Assembly (NCBI GenBank): GCA_965153355.1
Contig: OZ231127.1
Coordinates: 10,788,001-10,852,000 of the forward strand
DNA length: 64,000 nt
DNA from: Flaccisagitta enflata
Lineage: Eukaryota > Chaetognatha > Sagittoidea > Aphragmophora
Direction: 5' to 3'
A program made the position numbers and the translations under genes. Below the pieces are notes generated by a model. That model had not been told where the DNA came from and did no database searches. It saw only the letters and a list, made by a program, of their open reading frames with translations. This document shows, one piece after another, positions 34,206 to 46,025 of this stretch (position 1 is its first letter; each line of letters begins with the position of its first letter).

Positions 34206-34895
34206 AGATGCGTCCTCGCATCTCTATAAGAGGGTTTGTCCGTCCGGTCCGTCCGTCCGCGTCCGTCCGTCCGTCGATCCGTTGCGCCTGTGCAAAAAAC
34301 AAGTTTTTTCGGTTTTAGATGCGTCCTCGCATCTCTATAAGAGGTTTGTCCATCCGTCATTCCGTCAGTCCTGGTCAGTAATCCGTCGGTCCATCCCGTC
34401 CGTCGGTCGGTCCGTTACGCCTGTGCAAAAACCGCGTTTCTCGGCTGTTTTTGGCCACGCGGTGAGATCCTACACTAGAACAAATGATCAACCAACATAT
34501 TTTGAGTGCCTCCTCTATTACTCAGTCGTTTCACCCGTCTGTTCGTCCATCTGTCTCTCCGTATATGTCACATGATCAATGCACGCAGACACAGTCCGAA
34601 CCATCTTTGCCAGTCGGGCTTGTTTAGATGCTGCTTACTCTGCATCTCTATAAGAGGGTCTGTCCATCGGTCCGTCGGTTTGTAACGCCTGTGCAAAAAC
34701 CGCGCTTCTTGGCTGTTTTTGGCCTCAATGAGATCCTATACGGAATCAAATGATGGTCAAACATGTTTTGAGAGTCTCCTTTACTTCTCAGTCGATTCAT
34801 CTGTGTCAGTTCGTCATCTGTCTCTCCATTCATGTCACATGATCAATACAGGCAGAGACACAGTCAAGACGCATCGTTGCCCGGTCGGGCTTGTT
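34206..34895 (+). mobile_element. Three K elements head to tail
   Basis: Starts at 34206, 34317 and 34626, each TTTTAGATGC...GCATCTCTATAAGAGG. The second ends GGGCTTGTT at 34625 and the third starts at the next base. Shared body: CCTGTGCAAAAACCGCGTTT, GATCCTACACTAGAACAAAT, CACATGATCAAT. The third ends AGACGCATCGTTGCCCGG...GGGCTTGTT. The first is truncated. Confidence 0.85.
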
Positions 34896-35160
34896 ATTTT
34901 CTTTCACATGTGAGACTAGACTGACTTACTTCTTCGCATCTCTACGAGGCATCTTTCATCCATATCGATCAATTCCATTGAATTGACTTTCTGAGGAGGC
35001 CAATTGATATACCTGTGCAGCAAACGCGGAATGGCCTGAGAGAGGAATCACCATATGCATTATGCAACTAATTGAACACTGGTTCTACGGGGGCTATTAC
35101 ACTTTTTTTTATAAGAACCTAGTTTTTAACAACATCAAGACTTAAGGTGGCCTAAAAATT

Positions 35161-35318
35161 AACAAGCCCTGGCAGGCAACTCGATGCGTCATCTGCGTGA
35201 TATCAGAAGAGGCGTAACGGACGGACGGACGGACGGACGGACGGAGGGACGGACGGACGGACAGACGGAGGGACGGACGGACGGACAGACCCTCCTATAG
35301 GGGTGCGATGACGCATCC
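35161..35318 (-). mobile_element. K element with GATGCGTCATC key
   Basis: AACAAGCCCTGGCAGGCAAC, TCGATGCGTCATCTGCG, then (GGAC)n, ACCCTCCTATAGGGGTGCGA and TGACGCATCC plus AAAAACA. The 11-base key GATGCGTCATC is exact at both ends, including a loop change (TCAT) not seen in other copies. Confidence 0.85.
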
Positions 35319-35563
35319 AAAAACATCTTAAGAACATATGAAGGCTTTGTTTTAGCAGAAAAAAAAATCGATGATGGTAATACTTAATAAGCATCAATAA
35401 AATATCTAAATTTTAATATGATTATAATAAAATTTTAGTATCTCTGAGACAAACTCCATGAGAATGTCTTCTGATTTTATGATTTAGTATCTATCTTAGC
35501 AATTTCTGATTAACATATATATTAAGTATTATTATATAATAGTAAATTATGAGGTTTCCTATA

Positions 35564-36150
35564 CTATCTAGGAAATAGAAATCTTCCCGCACGTTTCAGT
35601 CAATAACTCTTGTAAAAATCATCTGATTGAGAAAAAATTGGTGACAAAAATGAAGCTCTTCAAATTTGCAAGCCATCTACACAAACCGCATCTTGCTATC
35701 CCAATAGGTTCAAAAAGTTATCTTACTTTGAATTAATCATTCCTTTTGAAGGTTCCTCAATTTGATTTTTTTACAGTAAGACTTAATTATCAAAAAATTC
35801 TTTGTTTTTTGATGAATTGACAAAAAAATTGTGGCCAAACTGAAGAGTTTTTCAAAGGGCATCTTTTTGTATTTTTGCGCAACAAAATCAGCCCAGCCAT
35901 TTAAAAGTTATGATCACTCAAAGATGAAAAAAGGGGGAAAAAATTCATCACGCAAAAATGCTGGAAGCTATCACTCCAAAATACCTCCAGAAACTTGTGC
36001 AAATTGCTGAACTGGATAATGGTGGTGGTGGTAATTATGTCAGAGGGAGCTTACATCCATTATTCATTGATTTGCAATCAGCTGATATACGTGATTGTGT
36101 CATTAAATGACATGACTGCTTAGGTGGGAAGATTTCTATTTCCTAGATAG
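35564..36150. mobile_element. Mariner-like MITE, CTATCTAGG family
   Basis: 587 bp with perfect inverted ends CTATCTAGGAAATAGAAATC (continuing TTCCC), flanked by TA on both sides. No transposase. Confidence 0.85.
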
Positions 36151-36253
36151 TAGATTATAAAGTATTTAGAATTAGGAACATGTTATATGAAGCCTTTGAA
36201 AATAAACTCGATCTTATGAAAAAAAATTGTAGTCGTTCAAAATTTTAATTTTT

Positions 36254-36430
36254 AGTTGCTTGACACACAAGCCTATAAGAGGCTTTGTCCGTCAAATGGG
36301 CTGTTGGTTCCGTCGGTTGGTCAGTTGGTTAGTTGGTTGGTCCCCTCACACTCAGGATGAAAAGTGGAAAAACGCGTGTTTCCGCCCCTGCCCACCTCCG
36401 CAACTGATGGCCGATATCTAAGCCCTTGTT
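36254..36430 (+). mobile_element. K element, AGTTGCG subfamily
   Basis: AGTTGCTTGACACACAAG, CCTATAAGAGGCTTTGTCCG, GTTGGTC core, CCCCTGCCCACCTCCGCAAC and TAAGCCCTTGTT. Confidence 0.75.
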
Positions 36431-36511
36431 ACTTTCTACTTTACCGTTAAAAATTGTTTAAAAAAGAAAAGTCTCTAGGCTGAAATTTGATGAAATCCCT
36501 TAATTTGACAT

Positions 36512-36612
36512 CAACAACAACAACAACAACAACAACAACAGCAACAACAACAACAACAGCAACAACAACAGCAACAACAGCAACAGCAACAACAACAACC
36601 ACAACAACCGCT
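36512..36612 (+). repeat. (CAA)n with CAG interruptions
   Basis: About 100 bp of ACAACAACA/ACAGCA. No exon structure surrounds it, so it is not called polyglutamine coding. Confidence 0.9.
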
Positions 36613-37080
36613 ACAACAACGTTTTTCCGATAGACTTGTCGACAAGTAAAAGAAATGTTGCGAACACCCTGAGGCCTGTTTGTTCTCTGACTGTTACGTT
36701 CATTCTGGTTCGCGCAAGTCTACGCGTCAGTCGGAGACTCGAAGCGCGTGAATAGCTCCGTTCTTCAAAGTTCCTTCCTTCTCGAAATATTTCATTTAAA
36801 GAGGTGGCTCGGAAATTGATCATTAATTCAAATAATATTTTCAATTCACCGAGATGAACAAAGGTGGAACAATTGAGTAAGAACACAAATCTAATAAAAA
36901 GAAAAGACACACAAACACCGTTTGGAAATCTGATCGCAAATGAAGGCCTTTTGTTTAAAAAAATTCCCCATCAGAATTTTACAGAATTATATCCAAGATG
37001 AAAAAAAGAGGGGAGATGGTGAGAAAGATCATTAACATGGGCGAATAGGGATGGACGCAAAAGATGAAATCTTGCAAAAT
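36613..37080. other. Unique sequence
   Basis: A 99-codon minus frame (36611-36910) has no recognised domain. Nothing else supported. Confidence 0.35.
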
Positions 37081-37278
37081 AAGGCCGGATGCACAGCTAA
37101 CAGCTACCCAAGTCACATCCGGGTGGGCCATTCTAGCTTTTGGGCAGGCGCATCGAAGCAAAAACCTCCCATAAACAGGAAAACCAAACTTATATCAACT
37201 GACTGACCGACCAACCAATCGACAAACATATAGAGAGTGGCCACTAGTGGGTTGTGCAGTCGCGTGCGCTCGGCTAAA
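37081..37278 (-). mobile_element. K element, AGTCGCG subfamily
   Basis: AAGGCCGGATGCACAGC, GGGTGGGCCATTCTAGC, GACTGACCGACC core, GTGGGTTGTGCAGTCGCGTG end. Confidence 0.7.
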
Positions 37279-37784
37279 AAAAGGAAAGGAAAATACATGT
37301 ATGAACATGATTAATTCAATAAATCGCGAAAACGGATAATCATGTCTTATGATGTCTAATTTCATTTCCAATAAACCTTACGGCTAAACATAATTTTTTT
37401 TTGAAAATTCAGATGTATAATGTACAATGTGTTAATCATAACCTCGGGGATGTTTTATCATGTTTAACCACTAAGAGAGCCATATGAAAGTGAATGAAGA
37501 CTTTTGTTGTGTGCCCCGCGACTTTGAAAAGCGAGAGGAAATGAAAAACACACCGATGGAAACCAGATGATGGCAAACCTATTCAGACATTTTCATCTTT
37601 GATACTGTTCATATCAACCATGGATTCAACGTGGTAAGTTCACTCTGAGATAAATTATCATATACCAATAAAGGCGGCTAATCGCCGACCGGAAAAAAGT
37701 CTTAAATGGGAGTTTCTTTTATTCAGTGCATGTTCTTCTGTGAGTGCATCTCATGCTGTTTGGTTGAATGCCTGTTTGTTTTTG

Positions 37785-38095
<311 letters not shown>

Positions 38096-38407
38096 CTTTT
38101 TTCCAATCATAAAGAACATTTTAAAGTTGGAAAATCTTTCATTTAGCAATTTTTTTTTATTTTTGGGAAAAATGCAAAAAATAAAAAAAGATTCAAAAAA
38201 TTATAACGCGAAAAATAATCATCATAAAGACCTCTGGTTGGCGCCATTTAAAAAATTAGCTCTTTCTTAGCTGTGAATATCAAAAAATGTATACTCCCAG
38301 CCCAAAAACGGCTCAACTTCTTAGAATTGTCCTAAATCTAAAATGGAAAACTTTATTTTCAAAAAGTCGAGGTGCGTAATTCGACTTTTTGCCAATCATG
38401 TTTAGTT

Positions 38408-39511
38408 GAATGAATGAATGAATCTATTTACGAAGCGACACAAATTACAATGAAGTTGAAAATTATTGTAAGGAGTCGCTTTCGACGGATAGCCCATGAA
38501 AGTCGATTAAAATACTTTTTTCCAACGGGGTCCATAAAAAATCCATAAAATAGTAAAAAGTATAAAATCGTGAATCGTAAAAATTAAGCCGTAACAAAGC
38601 CAGAAAAACCGTCAGTAAAATCCGTGCAAATCATTCATATTGAGTGATTAGATACTCTTTCAATTTGCGTTTAAATACTTTAAACTCGTCAATAGACTTG
38701 AGAGATTCTGGAAGGTCATTCCAATGTTTGATCGCCGTATACGCAAATCCGTTTGAAAACTGAGACAATTCCCGAGACAAGTGAAAATTATGGCTACTTC
38801 CGCGAGTGTTGTAAGAGTGGGCAGCCGATATAAGTTTGAAATTAGGCAAAAGGTAAGAGGGAGCCAAATTATGTCGTACACGGAAAATATGCGCCAATTT
38901 AAAGAATTTAACTCGGTCTGGAACGCTTAACCATGCTAATTCTCGTAAATTAGAACAGTCTACGTGAGCACGATTATCTAGGCTGAAAACAAATCGCACC
39001 ATCTTCCGTTGAATGACGTTCAACCTTTCCTTTAAGGCTACAGACAAAGAACTGTACCACGAACTACAGCAATAATCCATATATGGCTGAATAAGAGCTG
39101 AGCATAAAGTTTGTCGGCATTTTTTATCCAAAAGCGATGATTGACGATAAAAGAAAGCCAATCTATCCGCACAAACCTTCATTAAGTTTCCTGCATGTAC
39201 GGAACCATTTAAATTCGCATCCAAAAATACACCAAGATATTTTACGTCTGACTTGCGCTCAACAGGCGTCCCATCACAGTGAACCCTAAAATCACCAGCC
39301 CCCTTCAATCTTCTCTTTGAGCCAAAGAGCAAAGACTCCGTCTTTCCCACGTGAAGGGACAGCCTGTTGTCCACAAGCCAACTTTTGCAGGTCGACAATT
39401 CACTACTTAAACGATCTGAAATGACTTTAGGATCACGATGGGCAAAAATTAGCGCGGAATCATCAGCGTAAAGTGAAAGTCTACAAGTTAGACTAATATT
39501 CATGTCGTTAA
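38408..39511 (-). mobile_element. LINE, 3' part (RT YADD to tail)
   Basis: The 39511-38631 frame encodes the second half of a Jockey-superfamily (CR1/L2-like) reverse transcriptase: DMNISLTCRLSLYADDSALI holds the catalytic YADD. The thumb/C-terminal region follows (VKYLGVFLD, LIQPYMDYCCSSWY, YNTRGSSHNFHL, AIKHWNDLPESLK), then a stop at 38631. A 3' UTR of about 220 bp ends in (ATTC)n at 38408-38425, the tandem tail usual for this group. The upstream half of the same frame is at 43916-44397. The two are separated by an inserted element, and joining them at one TTAA restores the reading frame exactly. Confidence 0.9.
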
Positions 39512-40379
39512 GACTCATAGCAAGGTCGTGAAAAAAACTTTTTTCGGTCACTTTTGGATCAATTATTTGCATCAAAAAGTCCACTATGGACCAAAAAATG
39601 GTCGTATATGCTTCTTGGAGCCTCACAACATTCCCACAATAAGAAATGGTCCGCGGTTGGACATTTTACTGCATGGAAAACAGTCTATACAACGAGGAAA
39701 GCCGGTGAGAGCAGATAAATTGTGCATGAGAATAATTTTAGCGTCATTTTCTCTTTTGTCTCTGATACAGTTGTGATTTAGATCATTTTTTCTACCAAAT
39801 GTCGTTATAATGATGATAACTGACTGTGAAATTTTTTTCCACCATGATTTTTACTGTTTTGTCACCCTAAGCCTTTATCACCTGGTGGTCGGGTGACAAA
39901 GAAATTCTAAAAAATGCAGGAGGAAGTTCATTATTTTTTGTTAACACACTTTCCGCCGGAAATACGCTATGAAATTTTTACTGTGGTCGTGGGACATGCT
40001 TAACAACATGCTTGTCAATTTTTATGGTTCTAGGCCAATTTTAAGTATCGATTTCTCTCTCTGGATTCTAAAAAACATTCCAAAAAGGCATTTTCGAAAA
40101 AAAGATTTTTTGGCTTGTAAATAACAAATCTGTGAAATGGACAAACTTTTTGCATTTTTAAAAACATACGACACGAGATATAATAATTTGTATGCGTCGT
40201 ATGTTTGTGATTTTCTCATATTTTCATTTCATAAATTTGTTACGGTGAGCATGGGTCAGGTGGATTTTTTGCTCTGCCAAAAATAGCGACAAGATGAAAA
40301 CAACATTTGACATTAGCAACGTTACTGGACAGATGCTGAAAACCTTGCACATTTGATAACTGGGCTTGGTATTATCAAA

Positions 40380-40793
40380 GTAAGAAAGAAAGAAAGAATG
40401 AAAGAGAAGAAAAGAAAGAAAGAAACAAACAAACGAAAACAAAGAAAGAAAGAAAGGAAGAAAGAAAAAAGAAAAAAGGAAGAGAAACTGAGAGGAAAAG
40501 TAAGAAGAAAAGAAAGAAAGAAAGAGAGAAAGAAAGAAGAAGAAGAAAGAAAGAAAGAGAGAAAGAAAAGAAGGAAAAAAAGAAAGAGAAAGAAAAAAAA
40601 GAAATAAAGAAAAAAGAACTAATGAAACAAATGGACCCAATGAAAATAAAAACACAGTAAGAAATACGGAAAGAAAGAAAGAAAAAAAGAAAGATAGATT
40701 GATAGAAAGTAAGAAAGTAATAAAGAAGAAAGACAAAATGAAAGAAGGAAAGAAAATAGGAAATAGAAGAATGGAAGGACAGAGGAAGAAAAA

Positions 40794-40826
<33 letters not shown>

Positions 40827-40841
40827 AAAGAAAAGAAAGAG

Positions 40842-40876
<35 letters not shown>

Positions 40877-41332
40877 AAAGGAAAAGAAACAAGTGTGAAA
40901 AATAGAGAACAAAAGAAAGAAAGAAAAAGAGAAAGAAAAAGAAAAGAAAAAAAAAAAAAGAAGAAGGAAAAAAGAAAGAAGGAAAAGAAAAGAAAGAAAG
41001 GAAAGAAAAGAAAGGAAGAAAGAAAGAAGGAAAAAAAAAAGAAGGAAAGAAAGAAAGAAATGCGTGAAGGGTAGATAGAAAAAGACAAAAAAATGAAAGA
41101 AAGAAAAGAAAGAAGAAAGAAGAAAGAAAGAAAAGGAAAGGAGCAAATTAACGAAGAAAGAAAGCAGAGCAAAAGAAAGAAAAAGAATGAAAGAAGAAGA
41201 AAGAAAAGAAAAAAGAAGGAAAAAAATGAAGGGAGAGGAAAGAAAAGAAGGAAAGAAAAGAAGAAGGAAAAAAAGAAGAAGGAAAAAAAAATGAAGGAAA
41301 GAAGAAAATAAAGCCAGTAGAAGGTGGAATAG

Positions 41333-41363
<31 letters not shown>

Positions 41364-41372
41364 AAAAGAAAG

Positions 41373-41422
<50 letters not shown>

Positions 41423-41630
41423 GAAGAAAGAAGGGAAGAAAAAAGGGAAGAAAGGAGGGAAGAAAGAAGGGAAAAGAAAGAATGAAAAAGAAAGAAAGAA
41501 GAAAGATCAGGAGGCGGAGCATAGAAGAAAGGAAGGGAGGAAAGAAGGAAAGACATTGTCTGCAAGAAAGAAAGAAAGATAGAGAGAAAGAAGGAAACCA
41601 GGAAAGAGAGAAAGAAATACGGATAGTCTG
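40380..41630 (+). repeat. 1.25-kb (GAAA)n polypurine tract
   Basis: Almost exclusively A and G on the plus strand for over 1.2 kb, with a few short pyrimidine-containing breaks. It sits inside the TTAA element. Confidence 0.9.
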
Positions 41631-41819
41631 ACAGCTACTGTTGGCTAAAAGTAGACATATTTTTCTCTTTTTTTTTTGCCCTGGTCCTACTATGGGTCAT
41701 CTTAGATGGAGTTGTTCATTTGTTTTGAAAAAAAAGTTTAAAATGAACGACGCAAGATGTCCATTCCTAACAGGTCTCCTTTAATTTTCTAAGGCTTTTC
41801 TTTCTCTGAGAAAAAAAAA

Positions 41820-42100
41820 CCAAAGATCGAAGAAATCGAAAAAGGAAAAGAGAAAGAGCAAGGAGAAGGAGAAGGAGAAGAAGAAGGAGAAGATGAGAGA
41901 GAGAGAGAGAGAGAGAGAGAGCAAACAAAATCAGATAGCTAGAAGAAAAAGAAAAAAAAGGAAGGAAATAAAGAGAGGAAGAGAGAAAAAAAGATAAAAG
42001 AGTAACATATAAGGAGCGACAAGAGGAAAGTAAAGAACAAAGAAGAAAGGAAAGAGAGAAAGAAATAAAGGAAGAAAGAAAGCCTAGAATGGAGATAGTG
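41820..42100 (+). repeat. Purine-rich and (GA)n tract
   Basis: GAAGGAGAAG-type and GA repeats, interrupted. Confidence 0.8.
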
Positions 42101-42319
42101 ACAAAGGATACGCTCAAAAGGTATGTTTGTGTGCTGGCGTTCATCTATGTATTGCATCACGTCAAAAACAGAGGAGAACATCCAATGAATGAAGTTTAAA
42201 ATGAATGAATGAAAGAATTGACAAATGAAAGCACATACGAAAAGTTGAAAACATATTGCACTTACCATATAAGATGTGATTGAATGTGAACAAAAGATAG
42301 ATTGATTGAACGTATGGAT

Positions 42320-42388
42320 GAATGAATGAATGAATGAGTGAATGAATGAATGAATGAATGAATGAATGAATGAATGAATGAATGAGAA
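42320..42388 (+). repeat. (GAAT)n microsatellite
   Basis: About 16 tandem GAAT units. Confidence 0.95.
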
Positions 42389-42731
42389 CAATGAATTTCC
42401 GAATCCATGAATCATTGAATACGCGGATTAATCAATGAGATGAGAGCAAAAAAAAAATTACCAACAAAAAAAAAAAATCTGTAAGACACAATGAAAAATA
42501 TGCAGAAAATAGCAATTATCATAATGCTTTTTCTTTATAAATTAGCTAATAGATTTCAAACTTGTAAAAAATAATAAATAAAGTAATTTTTCTATTTGTA
42601 GACTTTTGATCACATCAATATTACCGTTTGAGGAATAAGGTTCTGTAGAGCTTCATCAAAAAGGCAAGTCCAGGGACCCTTATTATGTTAGATCCTAAAA
42701 TGTACATAGTACTTTGGAAAACACATATCTA

Positions 42732-43330
42732 CTATCTTGGAAAAAATAAAAGTCCCAGTAAAACAGTATTGCTATTCATTACTGTTATTTCACCTGAAAT
42801 TCAATTTTTGTGTAGAAATGATTAGTTAAGGCTTTGTACCAAGTATCATTTGTAATCATTTGGTGGAGCATAGATGAAGGATTTTTAACAATTTTGTATA
42901 ACAAGTCCCTTGATTTTCTTAACAATTTTTGTTTTTAGCATTTTCAGATCAAAATATATTCATTTTGATATAAAATCTAAACGGTTTGAACTAAAAAAAT
43001 CTGCTTGGCAGCATTAGACAGATTTTTTGAAGCTCTTTCAAATGATACCGATTTTCATATGATTTTATTATGTTCAAGCCAAGAAAAGTAAAAATAAACA
43101 GGTCAATTTTTCCACCTCATTTTTTGCATATTTTTTGCTTTTTGTTGAGGTGAACGTTTTCACTCTTTTAGCTCTAAAATCTAAACGAATTGAGCTACAT
43201 AGCTCTGCTTGGCGACATTTTGAAGATTTTTTCAAGCTCTTTCTAATGGTCACTGATGTTAATAGGTTCTCTTAAGTTGTTCCATCACAAATTAGCCATA
43301 TAGGTGGGACTTTTATTTTTTCCAAGATAG
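42732..43330. mobile_element. Mariner-like MITE, CTATCTTGG family
   Basis: 599 bp with inverted ends CTATCTTGGAAAAAATAAAA (continuing GTCCC), flanked by TA. The terminal motif and size match the MITE at 35564-36150 (CTATCTAGG), so they are one family. Nested in the TTAA element. Confidence 0.85.
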
Positions 43331-43915
43331 TAGGCTTGCTTGACCCAATTTTAGGTGCGTGTGTGAATGTCATAAAAAAATAAGCAAAATATAGCCATAA
43401 TTAGTTAATTTTGGTCATTTTTTGCCTTAAAACCCATCTTAAACTTGGAAAAGAGCTTAAAAAATTTTTAGGCGCCTAAAATAGACCCTAATTAGGCTGT
43501 ATGAAAAAAATTTTGAGATTCTGACTGTTTCTAGGTACTTAAAATTTGAAAAAAAAAACATTGTTTTTGCAATTTTTAGAAAAAAATGTTATTACCCCTT
43601 AAAGTTGACCGATTAAAAGCAGAGAATTTTACTGGAGGTACTTGACATCATGGACTACCTTCATGAAAAATTGTATTCAAATCGGAGCACTGTAAGTACT
43701 GAAAATTGCGTTTGAAATGAAAAAAGTTGATAATTTGCATAAAAAATATGAAATTATCAATACTTAGCTTATTATGATAGATTTTGCATTAATTTTTTTT
43801 GTTTTGTAATCAAGAAGTAACATACTTACAAAAACTGTTTTTAAAAATCATTAAATTAGATGTAAATTTTTTGACCTTATTGAAAGCCAAATTTCTCTCG
43901 ATCTTGCTCCGTGTC

Positions 43916-44397
43916 TTAATGTAGATAAGAAACAGCAAGGGGCCAAGAATGCTACCTTGGGGAACTCCGCAGGTGACAGGCAAAAATTCCGACCGAGTAC
44001 CACCAATATCAACGCACTGACTACGATTCGAAAGATAAGATTCAAACCAAACCGTGGAGGACATACCAATAGATTTCAGCTTCTCACAAAGAATAGAGTG
44101 ATCTACAGTGTCAAAGGCCTTCTGTAAATCGATCAGAACTATGCCAACCAAATTTCCTTTCCCGATTTCACTTCTAATAAAATCTGTCTGGCCAATTAAA
44201 CATGAATCCGTTGAATACCCACCTCTGAAACCAGATTGATTCTCGAAAAGTAAACCACGCTTTTCCAAATATTCACTAAGTTGGGAGTGAGCCGCACGTT
44301 CCAAGATTTTTGAAAGAACATTGAGAATGCTGACCGGTCTGTAATTGCCGGGATCTAAAGTAGAACCTTTTTTAAAAAGTGGGATAACTTTAGCCTC
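43916..44397 (-). mobile_element. LINE, 5' part (RT fingers and palm)
   Basis: An open frame read from the TAA at 44398-44400 down to the TTAA at 43916. It encodes reverse-transcriptase motifs in order: EAKVIPLFKKGS, GNYRPVSILNVLSKILER, NQSGFRGGYSTDSC, LIDLQKAFDTVDHSILCEKL (first catalytic Asp) and CGVPQGSILGPLLFLIYI. The endonuclease domain and ORF1 are missing (5' truncation), as is common for LINE copies. The following residues continue at 39511. Confidence 0.9.
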
Positions 44398-44400
44398 TTA

Positions 44401-44725
44401 AAATGGTTAATTCATACTATTTTGGTAAGCATTAGTGTTTTGGGTTAGACTCAGAATGGATGTTTGCTAGGTTAGTTTTGCTAAATGGAAAACTAGGAGT
44501 GATGCGCGTAGTAACTAGTCATTGAGGGGTCACAAGGCCCTCTTCCATATTTTTCAGTTTGGGTATAGTGAGTGATAATGTTCCACCTATCATACTCAAA
44601 TCAGATGGAACGTATTGATTGGATGTTAACAAACGTACTTTTCAAGTTGTTTATTTTCAATTGGTCGCAGTTAGGCCACCAAAATGAAAAAAATCGATTC
44701 TACCATGTTTACTACTTTTGATAGA
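44401..44725. other. Intergenic with dispersed repeat
   Basis: 44508-44600 (GTAGTAACTAGTCATTGAGG, CACAAGGCCCTCTTCC, CCACCTATCATACT) recurs at 51683-51730 and 7350-7425. No gene. Confidence 0.5.
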
Positions 44726-45014
44726 AACAAGGCCAAGTAGCCCAACGATGTGGCCTCTTTGAATGAATGTTTTTATGAATAAATATTTTTCATGAATGAA
44801 TATTTTTTTATGAATGAATGTTATTTTAATAAAGGAGTGTTATTTTTATGAATGAATGAACAAATGAATAACTTGATGAGTTTTCATATACGCTACTTTT
44901 TTTGGGTCGGTACCACTTTATTAAAAGAAGCAAGATTCTGTTGCTTCTGATGAATGCCTTACCAACAGACAGACTGACAGACACGGACTATTATAGAGAT
45001 GCGAGGACGCTTTT
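44726..45014 (-). mobile_element. K element with (GAAT)n core, decayed hairpin
   Basis: AACAAGGCCAAGTAGCCCAA, CGATGTGGCC, GAATGAATGTTTTTATG repeats, GACAGACTGACAGACACGG, TATTATAGAGATGCGAGGAC and GCTTTT. The next K element starts immediately. Confidence 0.65.
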
Positions 45015-45190
45015 AACAAGGCCGGATGCACGGCCATCAGTTGCGGACGGGTGGGCAGGGGCGGAAATGCGCGTTTCCGCACCGACTCAATGCTTCTGGA
45101 CAAACCGACGGACGACCGGACCGATCGACCGACGGACGGACGGACGGACGGACAAAGCCTCCTATAGAGTTGCCAGTATATAACTAAAAA
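45015..45190 (-). mobile_element. K element, AGTTGCG subfamily
   Basis: AACAAGGCCGGATGCACGGC, ATCAGTTGCGGACGGGTGGG, (CGGA) core, CTCCTATAGAGTTGCCAGTA and TATAACTAAAAA. The AGTTGC key is shared by both ends. Confidence 0.8.
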
Positions 45191-45796
45191 GAAAAGAGCC
45201 TTTTCAACCATGAAGAGGAGATTCATCTCCTTTCCATGTCCAAGGCCCCAGTGAACGTTTCAAATGTAAATGATTCAGCACACAGTCGGCACAGATATCC
45301 ATAATATCCATATTCTGAGATAGGGGCTTAGCTGAGCTCAATTACGATCAACGATTCTCTTTTTATTTCATTTTCATAAGGCCAAGAGAGAAACATTTAG
45401 ATTAGCTGCCTGCCCATGACTCATGAGATAAAAGGTTCAAAACCTCCAAAATGGCGGTTAGGGAAAAAAAAAGATGCTTATTATATATCTTATTCACTTT
45501 CTCCTTCACTCTCTACCTACAGACCTTCAGACATACTTCTTATAGAGACGCGATCGCGCGAGGACACAGAACAGTTTATTTTTGTTTGTTGGTTGTTTTC
45601 TTTTTTCCATCTTATTTTGGTTTTTCTTCAGAATCTCATGCCTTTTCCACTTTTTCCTCCTTTTTCAGGAAAACATCTTCCGACGACCTCCAAAGCCGAT
45701 TGAAAACACGCAAAGTTCTCGGAGTCGGACAGACGGACAGCGGCGAAGTACATCGATCAAAAGTGAGTCGAACGGATGGAAAAGAGGCCAAAAAAT
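45191..45796. other. Unique sequence
   Basis: Short overlapping plus frames only (for example 45416-45703). None has a recognisable domain. Confidence 0.35.
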
Positions 45797-45989
45797 AAGA
45801 CTGGATACACGGCTATCCCAGTCGCGTGTGGGTGGGCATCGGCCGCGTTTGAGGTCACTTGAGCATTAGGACAGGAGCGATGAGGCTGAACATCCCCCCC
45901 CCAAAAAAAAAAAATAAAGTGTGACGGACCGACCAAGCGAACAACGGACGGATGGAGATGGTTTAGAGTCGCGTAGCTCGCGACAAAAA
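45797..45989 (-). mobile_element. K element, AGTCGCG subfamily
   Basis: ACTGGATACACGGCTATCCC, AGTCGCGTGTGGGTGGGC, ACGGACCGACC core, TTTAGAGTCGCGTAGCTCGC and GACAAAAA. Confidence 0.75.
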
Positions 45990-46025
45990 AGATCAACAGC
46001 AGGTTAAGTGGTACCTCATTGCCCC

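Larger units (their letters stand above)
39512..43915. mobile_element. 4.4-kb TTAA-flanked element splitting the LINE
   Basis: Flanked by TTAA at 39508-39511 and 43916-43919. Its ends are imperfect inverted repeats: GACTCATAGCAAGGTCGTGA against GACACGGAGCAAGATCGAGA, 15 of 20 positions identical. TTAA duplication is the signature of piggyBac and Kolobok transposases. No transposase frame was recognised inside. The interior is (GAAA)n (40380-41620), (GA)n, a MITE (42732-43330) and AT-rich sequence, so it is non-autonomous or decayed. Confidence 0.75.

Noticed and set aside
39528-39776. Plus frame of 82 codons at the left end of the TTAA element as a transposase remnant
   Set aside because: No piggyBac or Kolobok motif could be recognised in it; too short to support.
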